A DNA stretch of 64,000 bases from Candidatus Sulfopaludibacter sp. SbA3. Its GTDB lineage: Bacteria > Acidobacteriota > Terriglobia > Bryobacterales > Bryobacteraceae. Shown here one piece after another: positions 8,377 through 15,661 of this stretch (the stretch's first letter is position 1; every line of letters begins with the position of its first letter). Where the stretch lies: contig CAMDCN010000006.1 of assembly GCA_945890485.1 (NCBI GenBank), positions 372,001 to 436,000 of the forward strand. The letters are read 5' to 3'. The translations under genes and the position numbers were made by a program. The notes beneath the pieces were generated by a model. The model saw nothing but the letters and a program-made list of their open reading frames with translations. It had not been told where the DNA came from and made no database searches.

Positions 8377-9399
8377 CTACTTGCCCCCCTTGCCCACGCC
8401 GAATGAAAACGATCCGCTTCTCACCTTTCCGGCTTGCACTTCCCGGAGCAGGCTTTCCTTTTCCTCCTCAACGGCCAGCTGGTTCAGCCGAAGGCTCTCC
8501 TCGTCGGAGATCGGCGCGTCCAACTCGGGCGGCGGCGCCGCATTGTCATGACCTCGGTTCGGTTCGTCGCTGGGAGCCAGATCGTCGACGCAGATCGAGC
8601 CGGCCGCCGGTTCCTCGATAGGCTCCGCCTCCACGTCCATGACGTAGCTGGCATCTATGCCCACCTCGCGCTGCTCGTCGGCCGCCGCCACCCGTTGAAT
8701 CTCCGGCGCGAGAGGCAGCAGTTTCACAAGGCGGCGAATCACGGTTTTCTTCCCCATCTCGGCGTAGTGATCCACCCATGGCCCGGAATCCTTCGCCTTG
8801 CTGGTCGCCCGGACCTGGTCCACTTCGTCTTTGCTCATCACCTCGAAGTGATAGCCGCCGTCTTTCAGCTTGGCGATCGCGTAAAAGCAGACGATCTCGC
8901 CTCGCCCTTTTCCCATGTGGGGCACGTGCTCGAGCGAGTCCTGTAGGCCGTAGGCGAAATTGAACTGGTCATTCCGATACACCGCATGCGCCTGGATGCT
9001 CGACACCATGCCGCTCCGGCGCGTCAGTTCGACGAAGCCGCGATAGCCAACGATGAGCTGGCATTGCTTTTCCCAGCGCTCTTTGACAACTCCGCCCACC
9101 TTCTCTTTGATCTTGTTGTTGAAGGGAACCAGGTAGGCATGCCCAAGCACCCCATCGGGCTCCAGTCCCAACTGCGAAGCCTGAATGATCGCGCTCATGA
9201 TCGTGTTCACATCGCACTTCTGCAGGTCAGTGCTCCTCTTGTAGGCCGTGATGGCCACCCGGATCATGCGCTCCGGGGTCATGTGCCGAGGCAGCGCCCG
9301 GGCGATTTCGTGTTTGTACGCCTCCAGGAGCTGAGCCAGCCCCCGCTTCGGTGCCGGTACCGCAGCATCCGGTTTCGTCACTGCTGTTTGAGTTGCCAT
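8377..9399 (-). CDS. recT: RecT single-strand annealing protein
   Basis: 340 residues from the ATG at 9399, chosen over an upstream start because GGAGGA lies 7 bases before it. The RecT core is clear: YKHEIARALPRHMTPERMIRVA, AIIQASQLGLEPDGVLGHAYLVPF, CQLIVGYRGFVELTRRSG and KKTVIRRLVKLLPL. It anneals complementary single strands for phage recombination and concatemer formation. The C-terminal ~100 residues are acidic and probably disordered. Sits between a Cas4-like exonuclease (upstream) and a Rad50-like ATPase. Confidence 0.93.
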   Translation of the reverse strand: MATQTAVTKPDAAVPAPKRGLAQLLEAYKHEIARALPRHMTPERMIRVAITAYKRSTDLQKCDVNTIMSAIIQASQLGLEPDGVLGHAYLVPFNNKIKEKVGGVVKERWEKQCQLIVGYRGFVELTRRSGMVSSIQAHAVYRNDQFNFAYGLQDSLEHVPHMGKGRGEIVCFYAIAKLKDGGYHFEVMSKDEVDQVRATSKAKDSGPWVDHYAEMGKKTVIRRLVKLLPLAPEIQRVAAADEQREVGIDASYVMDVEAEPIEEPAAGSICVDDLAPSDEPNRGHDNAAPPPELDAPISDEESLRLNQLAVEEEKESLLREVQAGKVRSGSFSFGVGKGGK

Positions 9400-9424
9400 C
9401 TGTGTCTCCTCCGTCCTCTCCCGC

Positions 9425-10234
9425 CTAACCAACCGTCACGGAAACGGGTTTCCGCGCATACCGGCAATTCGAGTGGTACCCGCACCACTTCTTTGCGCAC
9501 CACCAGGCATCGAGCGGCGCCGGCGTAAACGTCCCAGTCGACATGGCCTTCTCCGCCATCTCTACTCGCGCCAGCAAGTGGGAAAAGTCGTCGGCCGTCC
9601 GGGTGCTCTCGATCTGCACCAGCTTCGGAACCTTGTTTTTCACGCAGACGTCCAGGATGAGCTTCTCGGGAATAGTGCCGTCGATCACCCGGGCCGCCAT
9701 CGCGTACGTCGTCAGCTGCAGGCTGTTGTGCGCTTCGTCCGCCGGCGGCGTCTTGGCGGCCGTCTTGCAGTCGCGAATCGACTTGCTGCCCTCCTGCACG
9801 TCGATGGTGCCCACCAACTGAAGCCCGAGCCCCTTCACATCCAGGGTCCATGGGCGCTGCAAATGCGTCGGGTTGATCCCGGGAGCCGCCTCCCGATGGT
9901 AGAGCGAGGCCATCGCCACGCTGGTATCGATCGCCTTGGCCTTGGCCAAATGGGCGTCGAGCTCGCCCTCGTCGGGGTCGAGCGCAATCTCCCCCTTCTC
10001 CCACTCCGCCATGAGAGTGTCGCGGGCGATGTCGCGCACCGCCTCGTCCGGGAGCAGAACGCCGGTCTGCATCTTCGATCGGAGATCCTGTTCGGCCGCC
10101 CGATCGGTCGCGGTACCGATCAGCAAGGCCACACCAGGTGGCCGCTTCTCGCCCTCGATATACCGCCGCCGGAACTGCTCGCCGCACTTGGCCAGCATGT
10201 TCAGGCCGCTTACGTGTAACTGAAACATCGCCAT
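9425..10234 (-). CDS. Cas4/RecB-like PD-(D/E)XK exonuclease with four Cys
   Basis: 269 residues from ATG at 10234 (GGAGTAA ribosome site). PD-(D/E)XK nuclease core: Asp145 (VGTIDV), Asp155 and Lys157 (IRDCKTAAK), then a QLTTYA helix typical of the RecB family. One Cys near the N-terminus (Cys17) and three near the C-terminus (Cys246, Cys251, Cys257) match the Cas4/AddB iron-sulfur pattern. It would resect DNA ends to feed RecT, the gene 25 bp downstream. First gene after a strong terminator and structured RNA, so expression probably depends on its own promoter or on antitermination. Confidence 0.88.
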   Translation of the reverse strand: MAMFQLHVSGLNMLAKCGEQFRRRYIEGEKRPPGVALLIGTATDRAAEQDLRSKMQTGVLLPDEAVRDIARDTLMAEWEKGEIALDPDEGELDAHLAKAKAIDTSVAMASLYHREAAPGINPTHLQRPWTLDVKGLGLQLVGTIDVQEGSKSIRDCKTAAKTPPADEAHNSLQLTTYAMAARVIDGTIPEKLILDVCVKNKVPKLVQIESTRTADDFSHLLARVEMAEKAMSTGTFTPAPLDAWWCAKKWCGYHSNCRYARKPVSVTVG

Positions 10235-10257
10235 CGCTGTTACTCCTGTGTTGGAAC

Positions 10258-10292
10258 AAAAAAAGGCCGCCCGCCCGAAAGAGCAGGCGGCC
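10258..10292 (-). terminator. Rho-independent terminator upstream of the exonuclease-recT operon
   Basis: GGCCGCC / GGCGGCC stem with a run of six or more T on the minus strand. It lies between the small membrane protein genes and the exonuclease gene, so readthrough from the promoter at about 11.4 kb would be cut unless the phage antiterminates. Confidence 0.75.
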
Positions 10293-10442
10293 GGAATCGG
10301 AGGCTCTCTTTGGCAGAGAGGGGGTGGGGCCGCGCAGTTAGCCGCTGCGCTGGGAATGGCCCCGAGTGATTGCCGCGTGTCTGGATGAACTGCGGATTTC
10401 CAGATCTGCCCCGCTCCCTCCGGCCAGGGTGCGGCAATCGCT
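10258..10442 (-). ncRNA. candidate structured RNA ending in an intrinsic terminator
   Basis: The gene-free stretch between two minus-strand genes folds into four helices read from 10442 down: P1, 10431-10442 with 10365-10376 (11 of 12 pairs); P2, a two-part stem 10358-10363/10326-10331 and 10345-10350/10332-10337; P3, 10315-10320 with 10304-10309; P4, 10286-10292 with 10265-10271 followed by a T run. P1 encloses smaller hairpins, e.g. TCTGG...CCAGA. This is more than a terminator needs. It may be a free-standing RNA, an antitermination element or a long structured leader. Found by eye; not a recognised family. Confidence 0.4.
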
Positions 10443-10455
10443 CCGGGCCACTCCC

Positions 10456-10713
10456 TCAGCAGAGCCGCTTGAGCAGCGCCACGTACAGCAGGCCCTGCAA
10501 GATGTTGGCTGCTACCGAACCCGCCAGGCCGGCTGCCAGCCACAAGATCACACGCTTCGACCGCTGTGTCGCAACCGCGGCGCACGCTCGCGCGATCATC
10601 CGGCCCTCGGGGCTTCGCTGCTCGGCCCGATTGGCCAGCGGTCGCGCACGATCATACTCCGCTGAATGGGACCGCAACTCCCGCCGCCAGGCCGTGTCTA
10701 CTTGGTTTCGCAT
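10456..10713 (-). CDS. small membrane protein
   Basis: 85 residues from MRNQVDTAWRRELR. Basic N-terminal half and one C-terminal transmembrane helix (VILWLAAGLAGSVAANILQGLLYVALL). The start overlaps the end of the next upstream gene by 16 bp. Tail-anchored topology; function unknown. Confidence 0.55.
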   Translation of the reverse strand: MRNQVDTAWRRELRSHSAEYDRARPLANRAEQRSPEGRMIARACAAVATQRSKRVILWLAAGLAGSVAANILQGLLYVALLKRLC

Positions 10714-10898
10714 TGCAACTCCTCGGCAGCCGCCATCGCCATCTGCCGTCCGAGCCAGCCGGCCGCCGCGGCGATCGCTCCCATCAGCACCCGATCCACC
10801 ATCGGCGCCCAGTCGGCGTATAAGGCCAGCTCGGCCAGCCAGCCCGCCATCACCAGCACCACCAGGGCGCACACCGCCAGTAGGACGGGGGACTTCAC
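10698..10898 (-). CDS. small membrane protein with two hydrophobic segments
   Basis: 66 residues: MKSPVLLAVCALVVLVMAGWL and VLMGAIAAAAGWLGRQMAMAA are likely membrane helices, with a charged C-terminus. This is a holin-like layout, but it sits in the early operon. ATGA-type overlap with the upstream gene. Function unknown. Confidence 0.55.
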   Translation of the reverse strand: MKSPVLLAVCALVVLVMAGWLAELALYADWAPMVDRVLMGAIAAAAGWLGRQMAMAAAEELQCETK

Positions 10899-11131
10899 GC
10901 CGCCACCTTCCAGAGAGAGGCCCGGCCGGCCAGGAAGGCCTTCTTCTCCCGCTTCTGCGCCTCGATGCGCTCCTGCTCGACGATCAGCGCCAGGGCTTCG
11001 TTGTCGGACAGACCATGGTGGCGAGCCGCGCTCCGCAGCCCCCGGCAGTGTTCCACCACCATTGCATGTACCGAGCGCCGCGTATTCTCACGCGTAACCC
11101 GTCCGCCTTCAATCAGTTGTAACTTCCTCAT
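10895..11131 (-). CDS. small hypothetical early protein
   Basis: 78 residues from MRKLQLIEGGRVTRENTRRS. Helical and basic, with LSDNEALALIVEQERIEAQKREKK resembling a DNA-binding or oligomerisation helix pair. Overlaps the following membrane protein gene by 4 bp. No family recognised. Confidence 0.6.
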   Translation of the reverse strand: MRKLQLIEGGRVTRENTRRSVHAMVVEHCRGLRSAARHHGLSDNEALALIVEQERIEAQKREKKAFLAGRASLWKVAA

Positions 11132-11159
11132 ATCAACTTGCTCCGATGCCAAGGACAAT

Positions 11160-11363
11160 CTAACTGTCGGCCTGATTACCAGCCCGGAAGGCCGCAACGG
11201 AGGCCGCAAGCGACTCGCTCACAAACTCGCGAATCGGTTTCTCCTGTGCCGCGGCGACAGAACGCACCTGCGGCCACAATTCGCGAGGGACCTCGACCTG
11301 GACGGCCTTCCAATTTGGTTTATCTGGCTGTGTTACCTTGGACGACATAAATCTCTGAGGCAA
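11160..11363 (-). CDS. ribbon-helix-helix-like small protein
   Basis: 67 residues (62 if started at the internal Met of MSSKVTQ). Strand VQVEVPRELWPQVRSVAAAQ followed by helices KPIREFVSESLAASVAAF fits the Arc/CopG ribbon-helix-helix fold. It heads the leftward early operon and is divergent from another RHH-like gene at 11456. A Cro- or antitoxin-like regulator is possible. Confidence 0.6.
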   Translation of the reverse strand: MPQRFMSSKVTQPDKPNWKAVQVEVPRELWPQVRSVAAAQEKPIREFVSESLAASVAAFRAGNQADS

Positions 11364-11377
11364 GCATAGAAGAAACG

Positions 11378-11405
11378 AAGAATTCTGGTCAAGAAGAATT
11401 CTTCT
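11378..11405. promoter_or_regulatory. paired palindromic operators in a divergent promoter region
   Basis: Two AGAATTCT cores centred 16 bp apart; the right one extends to the perfect 14-bp palindrome AGAAGAATTCTTCT (11392-11405). They lie between two divergent RHH-like genes, in an AT-rich patch of an otherwise GC-rich region. RHH repressors bind such short tandem palindromes cooperatively, so this is the likely control switch of the prophage. Confidence 0.5.
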
Positions 11406-11455
11406 ATTCTTGCTTTCTTCGCCCGGAAGTCATTGCAGGCAAGGGAAATATAGTT

Positions 11456-11908
11456 TTGGAAAAACGGGAAAAGTTCGGTGGCATGATGCGCCCGAGCCTG
11501 GCGCGGGCCCTTCGTACGCGTGCCGCGCAGAACGATCAGCAGTTGAGCGACGTCCTCGAGGCGGCCTGCGAAGCGTATCTCGGATGGGCTGAGAGCGGTG
11601 CCGGAGTACCAGCGCATAACCCTGACGGAGTAGGCCTAGGGCAGGGAACCGAATCCAACTCAGATCTCGTCTCTACCCTAAGTAAAATTCATGAACGCAG
11701 TCCGGTAGTGGCCCGCGCCCTCGAAGCGGCCATCGCCGCGGCCGCGTCGGAGCTGCTGATTGGAAAAACTGATTCAGATGCCCGAGTACCCGACAACGCA
11801 ACCATCGAGCGACTTGCTCAGGAAACTGACCAGGCTGTTCGAGATGCAGAGCAAGCTGTTGCACGCTCAAAAGCAGGTCGTCGACCGATTGCAAAACGGA
11901 CAGGCTAA
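11456..11908 (+). CDS. RHH-like DNA-binding protein, candidate prophage repressor
   Basis: 150 residues from a TTG start preceded by AGGGAAA. Residues 8-45 (GGMMRPSLARALRTRAAQNDQQLSDVLEAACEAYLGW, split here by fold) read as a ribbon followed by two helices of the RHH type. The rest is helical and Ala/Glu-rich, probably for oligomerisation. Divergent from the early operon across palindromic operators. This genetic layout is that of a phage repressor, though the protein is not CI-like. Repressor role is inferred. Confidence 0.55.
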   Translation: MEKREKFGGMMRPSLARALRTRAAQNDQQLSDVLEAACEAYLGWAESGAGVPAHNPDGVGLGQGTESNSDLVSTLSKIHERSPVVARALEAAIAAAASELLIGKTDSDARVPDNATIERLAQETDQAVRDAEQAVARSKAGRRPIAKRTG

Positions 11909-11997
11909 CACCTAGTCCTTGGCCTGGCGCGCCGGCTGTCACCCTGGCGTACTGAGCGGTCCGTCGCGGCCGCTCCTTAATCCGGAGAGCAAGATAG

Positions 11998-12465
11998 ATG
12001 GGAAAGTTCCAAGATATCCTCGCAAGAGCCTGGCTTGTGTGCTGCGTAGGATGGTTCTGTATTGTGGCTTTGTTGGCCTACGAATCGTTTATCGCCCAAG
12101 TGCGATCACATGCGACATTGGCTGCACTTTTCATCGAGCCTTTGGATTCGGAGGACAATTACGAGTTGATTGTGCGCAGCAAAATGTTTGCTTCAAAATA
12201 CTCACAAGACGATCCCGCCATTAACGCAATGCCATGGCCGCCAACCGATAGCGATTGGGGCGCTAGGCAATACCTGAGCGCCAGAGATGCGTTCGACGAG
12301 TTGAAGCGGCGAAACGACAACTTCCCAGTCGCATTAGTGACGAATACCGCCTTTTTCTATTGCGCACTGGCTTTCGTACCGATGCTTCTGGGGCCAGTAA
12401 TCATGATGATCGGCCGATTCATTCTGACCGGGAAGTTCACCCGTTCAGATCCGCCCCGGACCTGA
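11998..12465 (+). CDS. two-helix membrane protein, unknown
   Basis: 155 residues. N-terminal helix (LVCCVGWFCIVALLAY, about 12-28) and C-terminal helix (FFYCALAFVPMLLGPVIMMIGRFIL, about 118-143) flank an ~85-residue soluble loop rich in acidic residues. Lower GC than the phage core. Located beside a defence locus and on the lysogen-expressed strand, so superinfection exclusion is a fair guess, not shown. Confidence 0.6.
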   Translation: MGKFQDILARAWLVCCVGWFCIVALLAYESFIAQVRSHATLAALFIEPLDSEDNYELIVRSKMFASKYSQDDPAINAMPWPPTDSDWGARQYLSARDAFDELKRRNDNFPVALVTNTAFFYCALAFVPMLLGPVIMMIGRFILTGKFTRSDPPRT

Positions 12466-12539
12466 ACGCAAGTAAACACAAAGCGGGATGACGAAAGAAT
12501 GCATCGACCGCGTTTAGAACAGTCAAGAGTGGAAGCTCT

Positions 12540-13076
12540 ATGGGAAGATTGAAAAAGATAACTGAGCATCCAGTAATCAGTGCAGTCATCGCTGGCATTT
12601 TGCTCATGGGCATTTCGGCTTGGGCCGGGCTACTCGTCCCCACTTGGTTGGCCATAGTTTCGGCATTTTTTTGGCTTTCTGGGACTAGTCAAGTCTGGAA
12701 TTGGTTGCTGGTGGCCCTGATCCTAATTGCATCAATAGTTGTAATCATCGGCCTTCGGCGGTTATGGATAGTGGTCGCTACTATTAGGCATAACGCAACA
12801 ACCTCTGGAGCCAAAGAGATCGATGGGGTTCTCTGGCGATTTGAGCTGATTGACGGTGAGGTATGGCACTTATTTCCCTGCTGCCCAAAATGTGACGTTG
12901 AAATTGATCCCACTACTGAAATAGTTCGCGGCGGGAAACCCGCGACTAGGTACAGGTGTCCTACGTGCCGTACAATTGATGGCGTTCGAGATGGGCATCC
13001 CGATGCCGCTCGAAAAGCAGTAAAGCGAATCGTTGAGCGGGATCTTCGACAATCTGCCGGTAGGGTGTTTCTTTGA
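12540..13076 (+). CDS. membrane protein with C-terminal zinc ribbon
   Basis: 178 residues. Two membrane helices (about 13-45 and 55-75), then a cytoplasmic zinc-ribbon-like module with CPKC and CPTC pairs (HLFPCCPKCDVEIDP ... RYRCPTCRT) and a basic C-terminus. Similar membrane-plus-ribbon proteins occur in mobile and defence regions. No exact family. Confidence 0.6.
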   Translation: MGRLKKITEHPVISAVIAGILLMGISAWAGLLVPTWLAIVSAFFWLSGTSQVWNWLLVALILIASIVVIIGLRRLWIVVATIRHNATTSGAKEIDGVLWRFELIDGEVWHLFPCCPKCDVEIDPTTEIVRGGKPATRYRCPTCRTIDGVRDGHPDAARKAVKRIVERDLRQSAGRVFL

Positions 13077-13331
13077 GAAGGCGAAAGTCGCCCGCCCAGC
13101 ATCAAAAACCATCACTGACTGTGAGCCGAAGGCCAGAGCCGCCGCAGAGTATGGCCAAAGAGAAGCCGCCGGCAGTCCGGCGCCATCATCTGGGCCGCAA
13201 CTGCGCGAGACAAATGAGCCTGGTCGAACGGGGCGGACTTGCTGGCAATAGAACACGCCACTGAATTGAAGCGCCTTCGACCGGTAACGGCGTGGTTGAT
13301 TTAGCGCGCAAAGGAGCTATCGTAGACTTAT

Positions 13332-14639
13332 ATGAATATCCTCGGTTCAGTTCGAATGAAAGGCCTTTGGGGGCGAAAGAGCCTTTCGCTTAAGTTCGAC
13401 GAGCACGTTAACTTTCTGACGGGATTGAATGGTTCCGGAAAAACGACTGTCATCAATCTCATCGCCGCGACTCTCGGCGCTGACTTCGCCACCCTTGACC
13501 GAATAAGTTTCGAGTCCATCGACATAGAGGTTGTTGATCCGCAAAAAAGGACCAATCGCTCGAACATCATTGTGCAGAAGCGTCGCAATCAGAAGTCCGA
13601 GTTTCTATCAATCGAATACGAGATCAGCGGCAGTTCAAAATCAGACAACTATCGATTCTCCGTTGACAGCCTGCCCGAGCAATTAATGCTTAGAGAATCA
13701 ATGACTTATCAAAGGGACGCTCGAAATCTCTATGTGAGACAACGACTGAGCCGCGGGTCGGAGACAGTTCTTGAGAAGCTCCGCCAGCAGATCAATTTAA
13801 CGTGGTTATCCATTCATCGTATGCAGGCAAATAGGAATGCACGGGAGGAACGAGACCGCGGATACGAATCCCCTGTGGATCAACGCCTCTACCACCTCTC
13901 GAATGAATTAGTGAGATACTTTTCATCACTTGCGATTAGAGCGGATGCGGAAACCAACAAGTTCCAGAGATTTGTCTTTCTGTCATTGCTCGGGAGGGAA
14001 AGTCCATCCGAGTTAGTGGAATCAGTACAGAGGCTCGATCTTGCGCAAGAGCGAAATACGCTTACGGCAATTTTCAAGACGTTTCAGCTTAGTGAGCCAG
14101 AATTTCAGCCAGACTTAGAGGGCCATCTCAAGATTGCCAAGGCGGCTATCGCGAGTGTCCAGAAGCAGAAGACGCTAACGTTTCCGCAATGGATCGGCTT
14201 GATAAATCTTTGGAGAAGCCACTCAGTCGTCCAGCAATGGCATGCACTTGATGAGCGACAGCAAGTGATTTATGAGCCCAAGGTAACCTTTCTTTCAGTA
14301 TTAAACGGGATGATCGGCCAGAAACGATTTTCGATTTCTGAGAAGAATGAACTAGCTGTAGAACTTGATGATGGCACCCCTCTCCCATTAACTGGATTAT
14401 CGTCGGGCGAAAAGCAGCTGTTGATCATTCTAGGGGAGGCGCTTCTGCAGGAGCGACAGCGTTGGGTTTACATCGCAGACGAGCCCGAATTGTCGCTCCA
14501 TGTTTCTTGGCAGGAACAACTGATTCCGCACCTTAAAAAGATCAATCCGTCCGCTCAAGTCGTTTTTGCTACCCATTCGCCGGATATTGTGAGTGTTTTC
14601 AGGCAAAACGTTTTCGACGTAGGAGCATTGCTAAAGTGA
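13332..14639 (+). CDS. ariA: PARIS-like defence ATPase (AriA-like)
   Basis: 435-residue ABC-type/OLD-like AAA ATPase. Walker A GLNGSGKTT (31-39), signature LSSGEKQ (356-362), Walker B YIADEPE with Asp383-Glu384, and the H-loop ATHSPD (His415). The insertion between Walker A and the signature is helical and lacks a nuclease. It overlaps the next gene as GTGA. The partner is a DUF4435/Toprim protein: exactly the AriA-AriB pair of PARIS (Phage Anti-Restriction-Induced System), and both lengths match (about 450 and 300). AriA forms a scaffold holding AriB inactive until phage anti-restriction proteins are sensed. Noticeably lower GC than its surroundings, so a cargo module. Confidence 0.85.
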   Translation: MNILGSVRMKGLWGRKSLSLKFDEHVNFLTGLNGSGKTTVINLIAATLGADFATLDRISFESIDIEVVDPQKRTNRSNIIVQKRRNQKSEFLSIEYEISGSSKSDNYRFSVDSLPEQLMLRESMTYQRDARNLYVRQRLSRGSETVLEKLRQQINLTWLSIHRMQANRNAREERDRGYESPVDQRLYHLSNELVRYFSSLAIRADAETNKFQRFVFLSLLGRESPSELVESVQRLDLAQERNTLTAIFKTFQLSEPEFQPDLEGHLKIAKAAIASVQKQKTLTFPQWIGLINLWRSHSVVQQWHALDERQQVIYEPKVTFLSVLNGMIGQKRFSISEKNELAVELDDGTPLPLTGLSSGEKQLLIILGEALLQERQRWVYIADEPELSLHVSWQEQLIPHLKKINPSAQVVFATHSPDIVSVFRQNVFDVGALLK

Positions 14640-15577
14640 GCTTTAGAAGAACGTTGAGTGGCCTAAGCAATGAGCACCTCTTCCATCAAACGGACGTCGT
14701 GGTGCATGTCGAGGGAGGCGATGGATTGACATCCAAGTATGAGGCTGGTGAAACTACCGAAGCAATCGACATTCCTTTTTGGAGAGCGGTGTTTCGTTCC
14801 TTCGCTCCAAATGTCAAGGCGCACTTCAAGGCCGGCGGTTCGAAGACAGCTCTGTTACCCATTGCGAATACACTTCGTAATTCCGCCGCCTTATCGGTCG
14901 CGGTCTGTATGGATCGGGATTTTGAAGACGAGGTTGCGCAGTTTTCGAATTGCCCGAATGTGATGTTTACGTGGGGATATAGTTGGGAGAACGACGTCTG
15001 TAGCCCTTTAACGTTGTGCAGAGTAGTTGGCAATGTGTGTCTTGCCAACTACGACAGCGATGAGGTCGATCGGGAGATCGCATCGTGTTTTCAGCGGTTT
15101 GTCAATGATGTTAAATGGCTCGTCAAGGCCGATAAGATTGCTCACGCTCATCGGGTCCCACTGTTTGGCAAAGGCCGTCCCATTGAGAAACTCGTGTACG
15201 GCGAAATTTCTACGGCACCGCCATATTTGTTGAGGAACGACCTTCGGACGGCAATTCAACGATTGCGATCCGAGCATCTTGCAGGAGCTAAGCTTCCCAA
15301 GGGCCTGGTCCCTCTTCCCATAGCCAACCCGCTACGGGAAGTACGTGGTCATGTTGTGGAGCTCTTTACATTCCGAATGTTGCAGTACCTTCTTGGGAAG
15401 TATTCCAAGAAGTCGAAAATATCGCGCGAGGAATTCAAGAAGGCCCTGATTCGTGAGTTGAACCACCAATGTAGGAACCATGACGAGATAAGGCGCCATT
15501 ACCAAAGGCAGCTCCAACCCTTCATCAAGGAACGAGGGACGGGCAAACGGCGGCTCGCAGGGAGTGCCGCAGACTGA
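14636..15577 (+). CDS. ariB: PARIS-like effector nuclease (AriB-like, DUF4435/Toprim)
   Basis: 313 residues. Toprim-type acidic residues: Glu26 (VVVHVEGGDG), Asp93 and Asp95 (CMDRDFED), then the YSWENDVCSP motif (115-124) typical of DUF4435. In E. coli PARIS, AriB released from AriA cuts host tRNA-Lys and stops growth of infected cells. The start overlaps the ariA stop by 4 bp, ensuring matched production. C-terminal ~130 residues are helical and basic. The system would protect the lysogen against other phages. Target here is unknown. Confidence 0.83.
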   Translation: MSFRRTLSGLSNEHLFHQTDVVVHVEGGDGLTSKYEAGETTEAIDIPFWRAVFRSFAPNVKAHFKAGGSKTALLPIANTLRNSAALSVAVCMDRDFEDEVAQFSNCPNVMFTWGYSWENDVCSPLTLCRVVGNVCLANYDSDEVDREIASCFQRFVNDVKWLVKADKIAHAHRVPLFGKGRPIEKLVYGEISTAPPYLLRNDLRTAIQRLRSEHLAGAKLPKGLVPLPIANPLREVRGHVVELFTFRMLQYLLGKYSKKSKISREEFKKALIRELNHQCRNHDEIRRHYQRQLQPFIKERGTGKRRLAGSAAD

Positions 15578-15661
15578 ATGATCGAAGGCCATGGGGGCGC
15601 TTAATCATCTTGCTGCGCCGGAGCACTAATCATCTGAGCGCTACTGAGCCCGACATTCGTT

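Noticed and set aside
9378-10259. Minus-strand frame overlapping the exonuclease
   Set aside because: Gly/Arg-rich product out of frame with the PD-(D/E)XK motifs.
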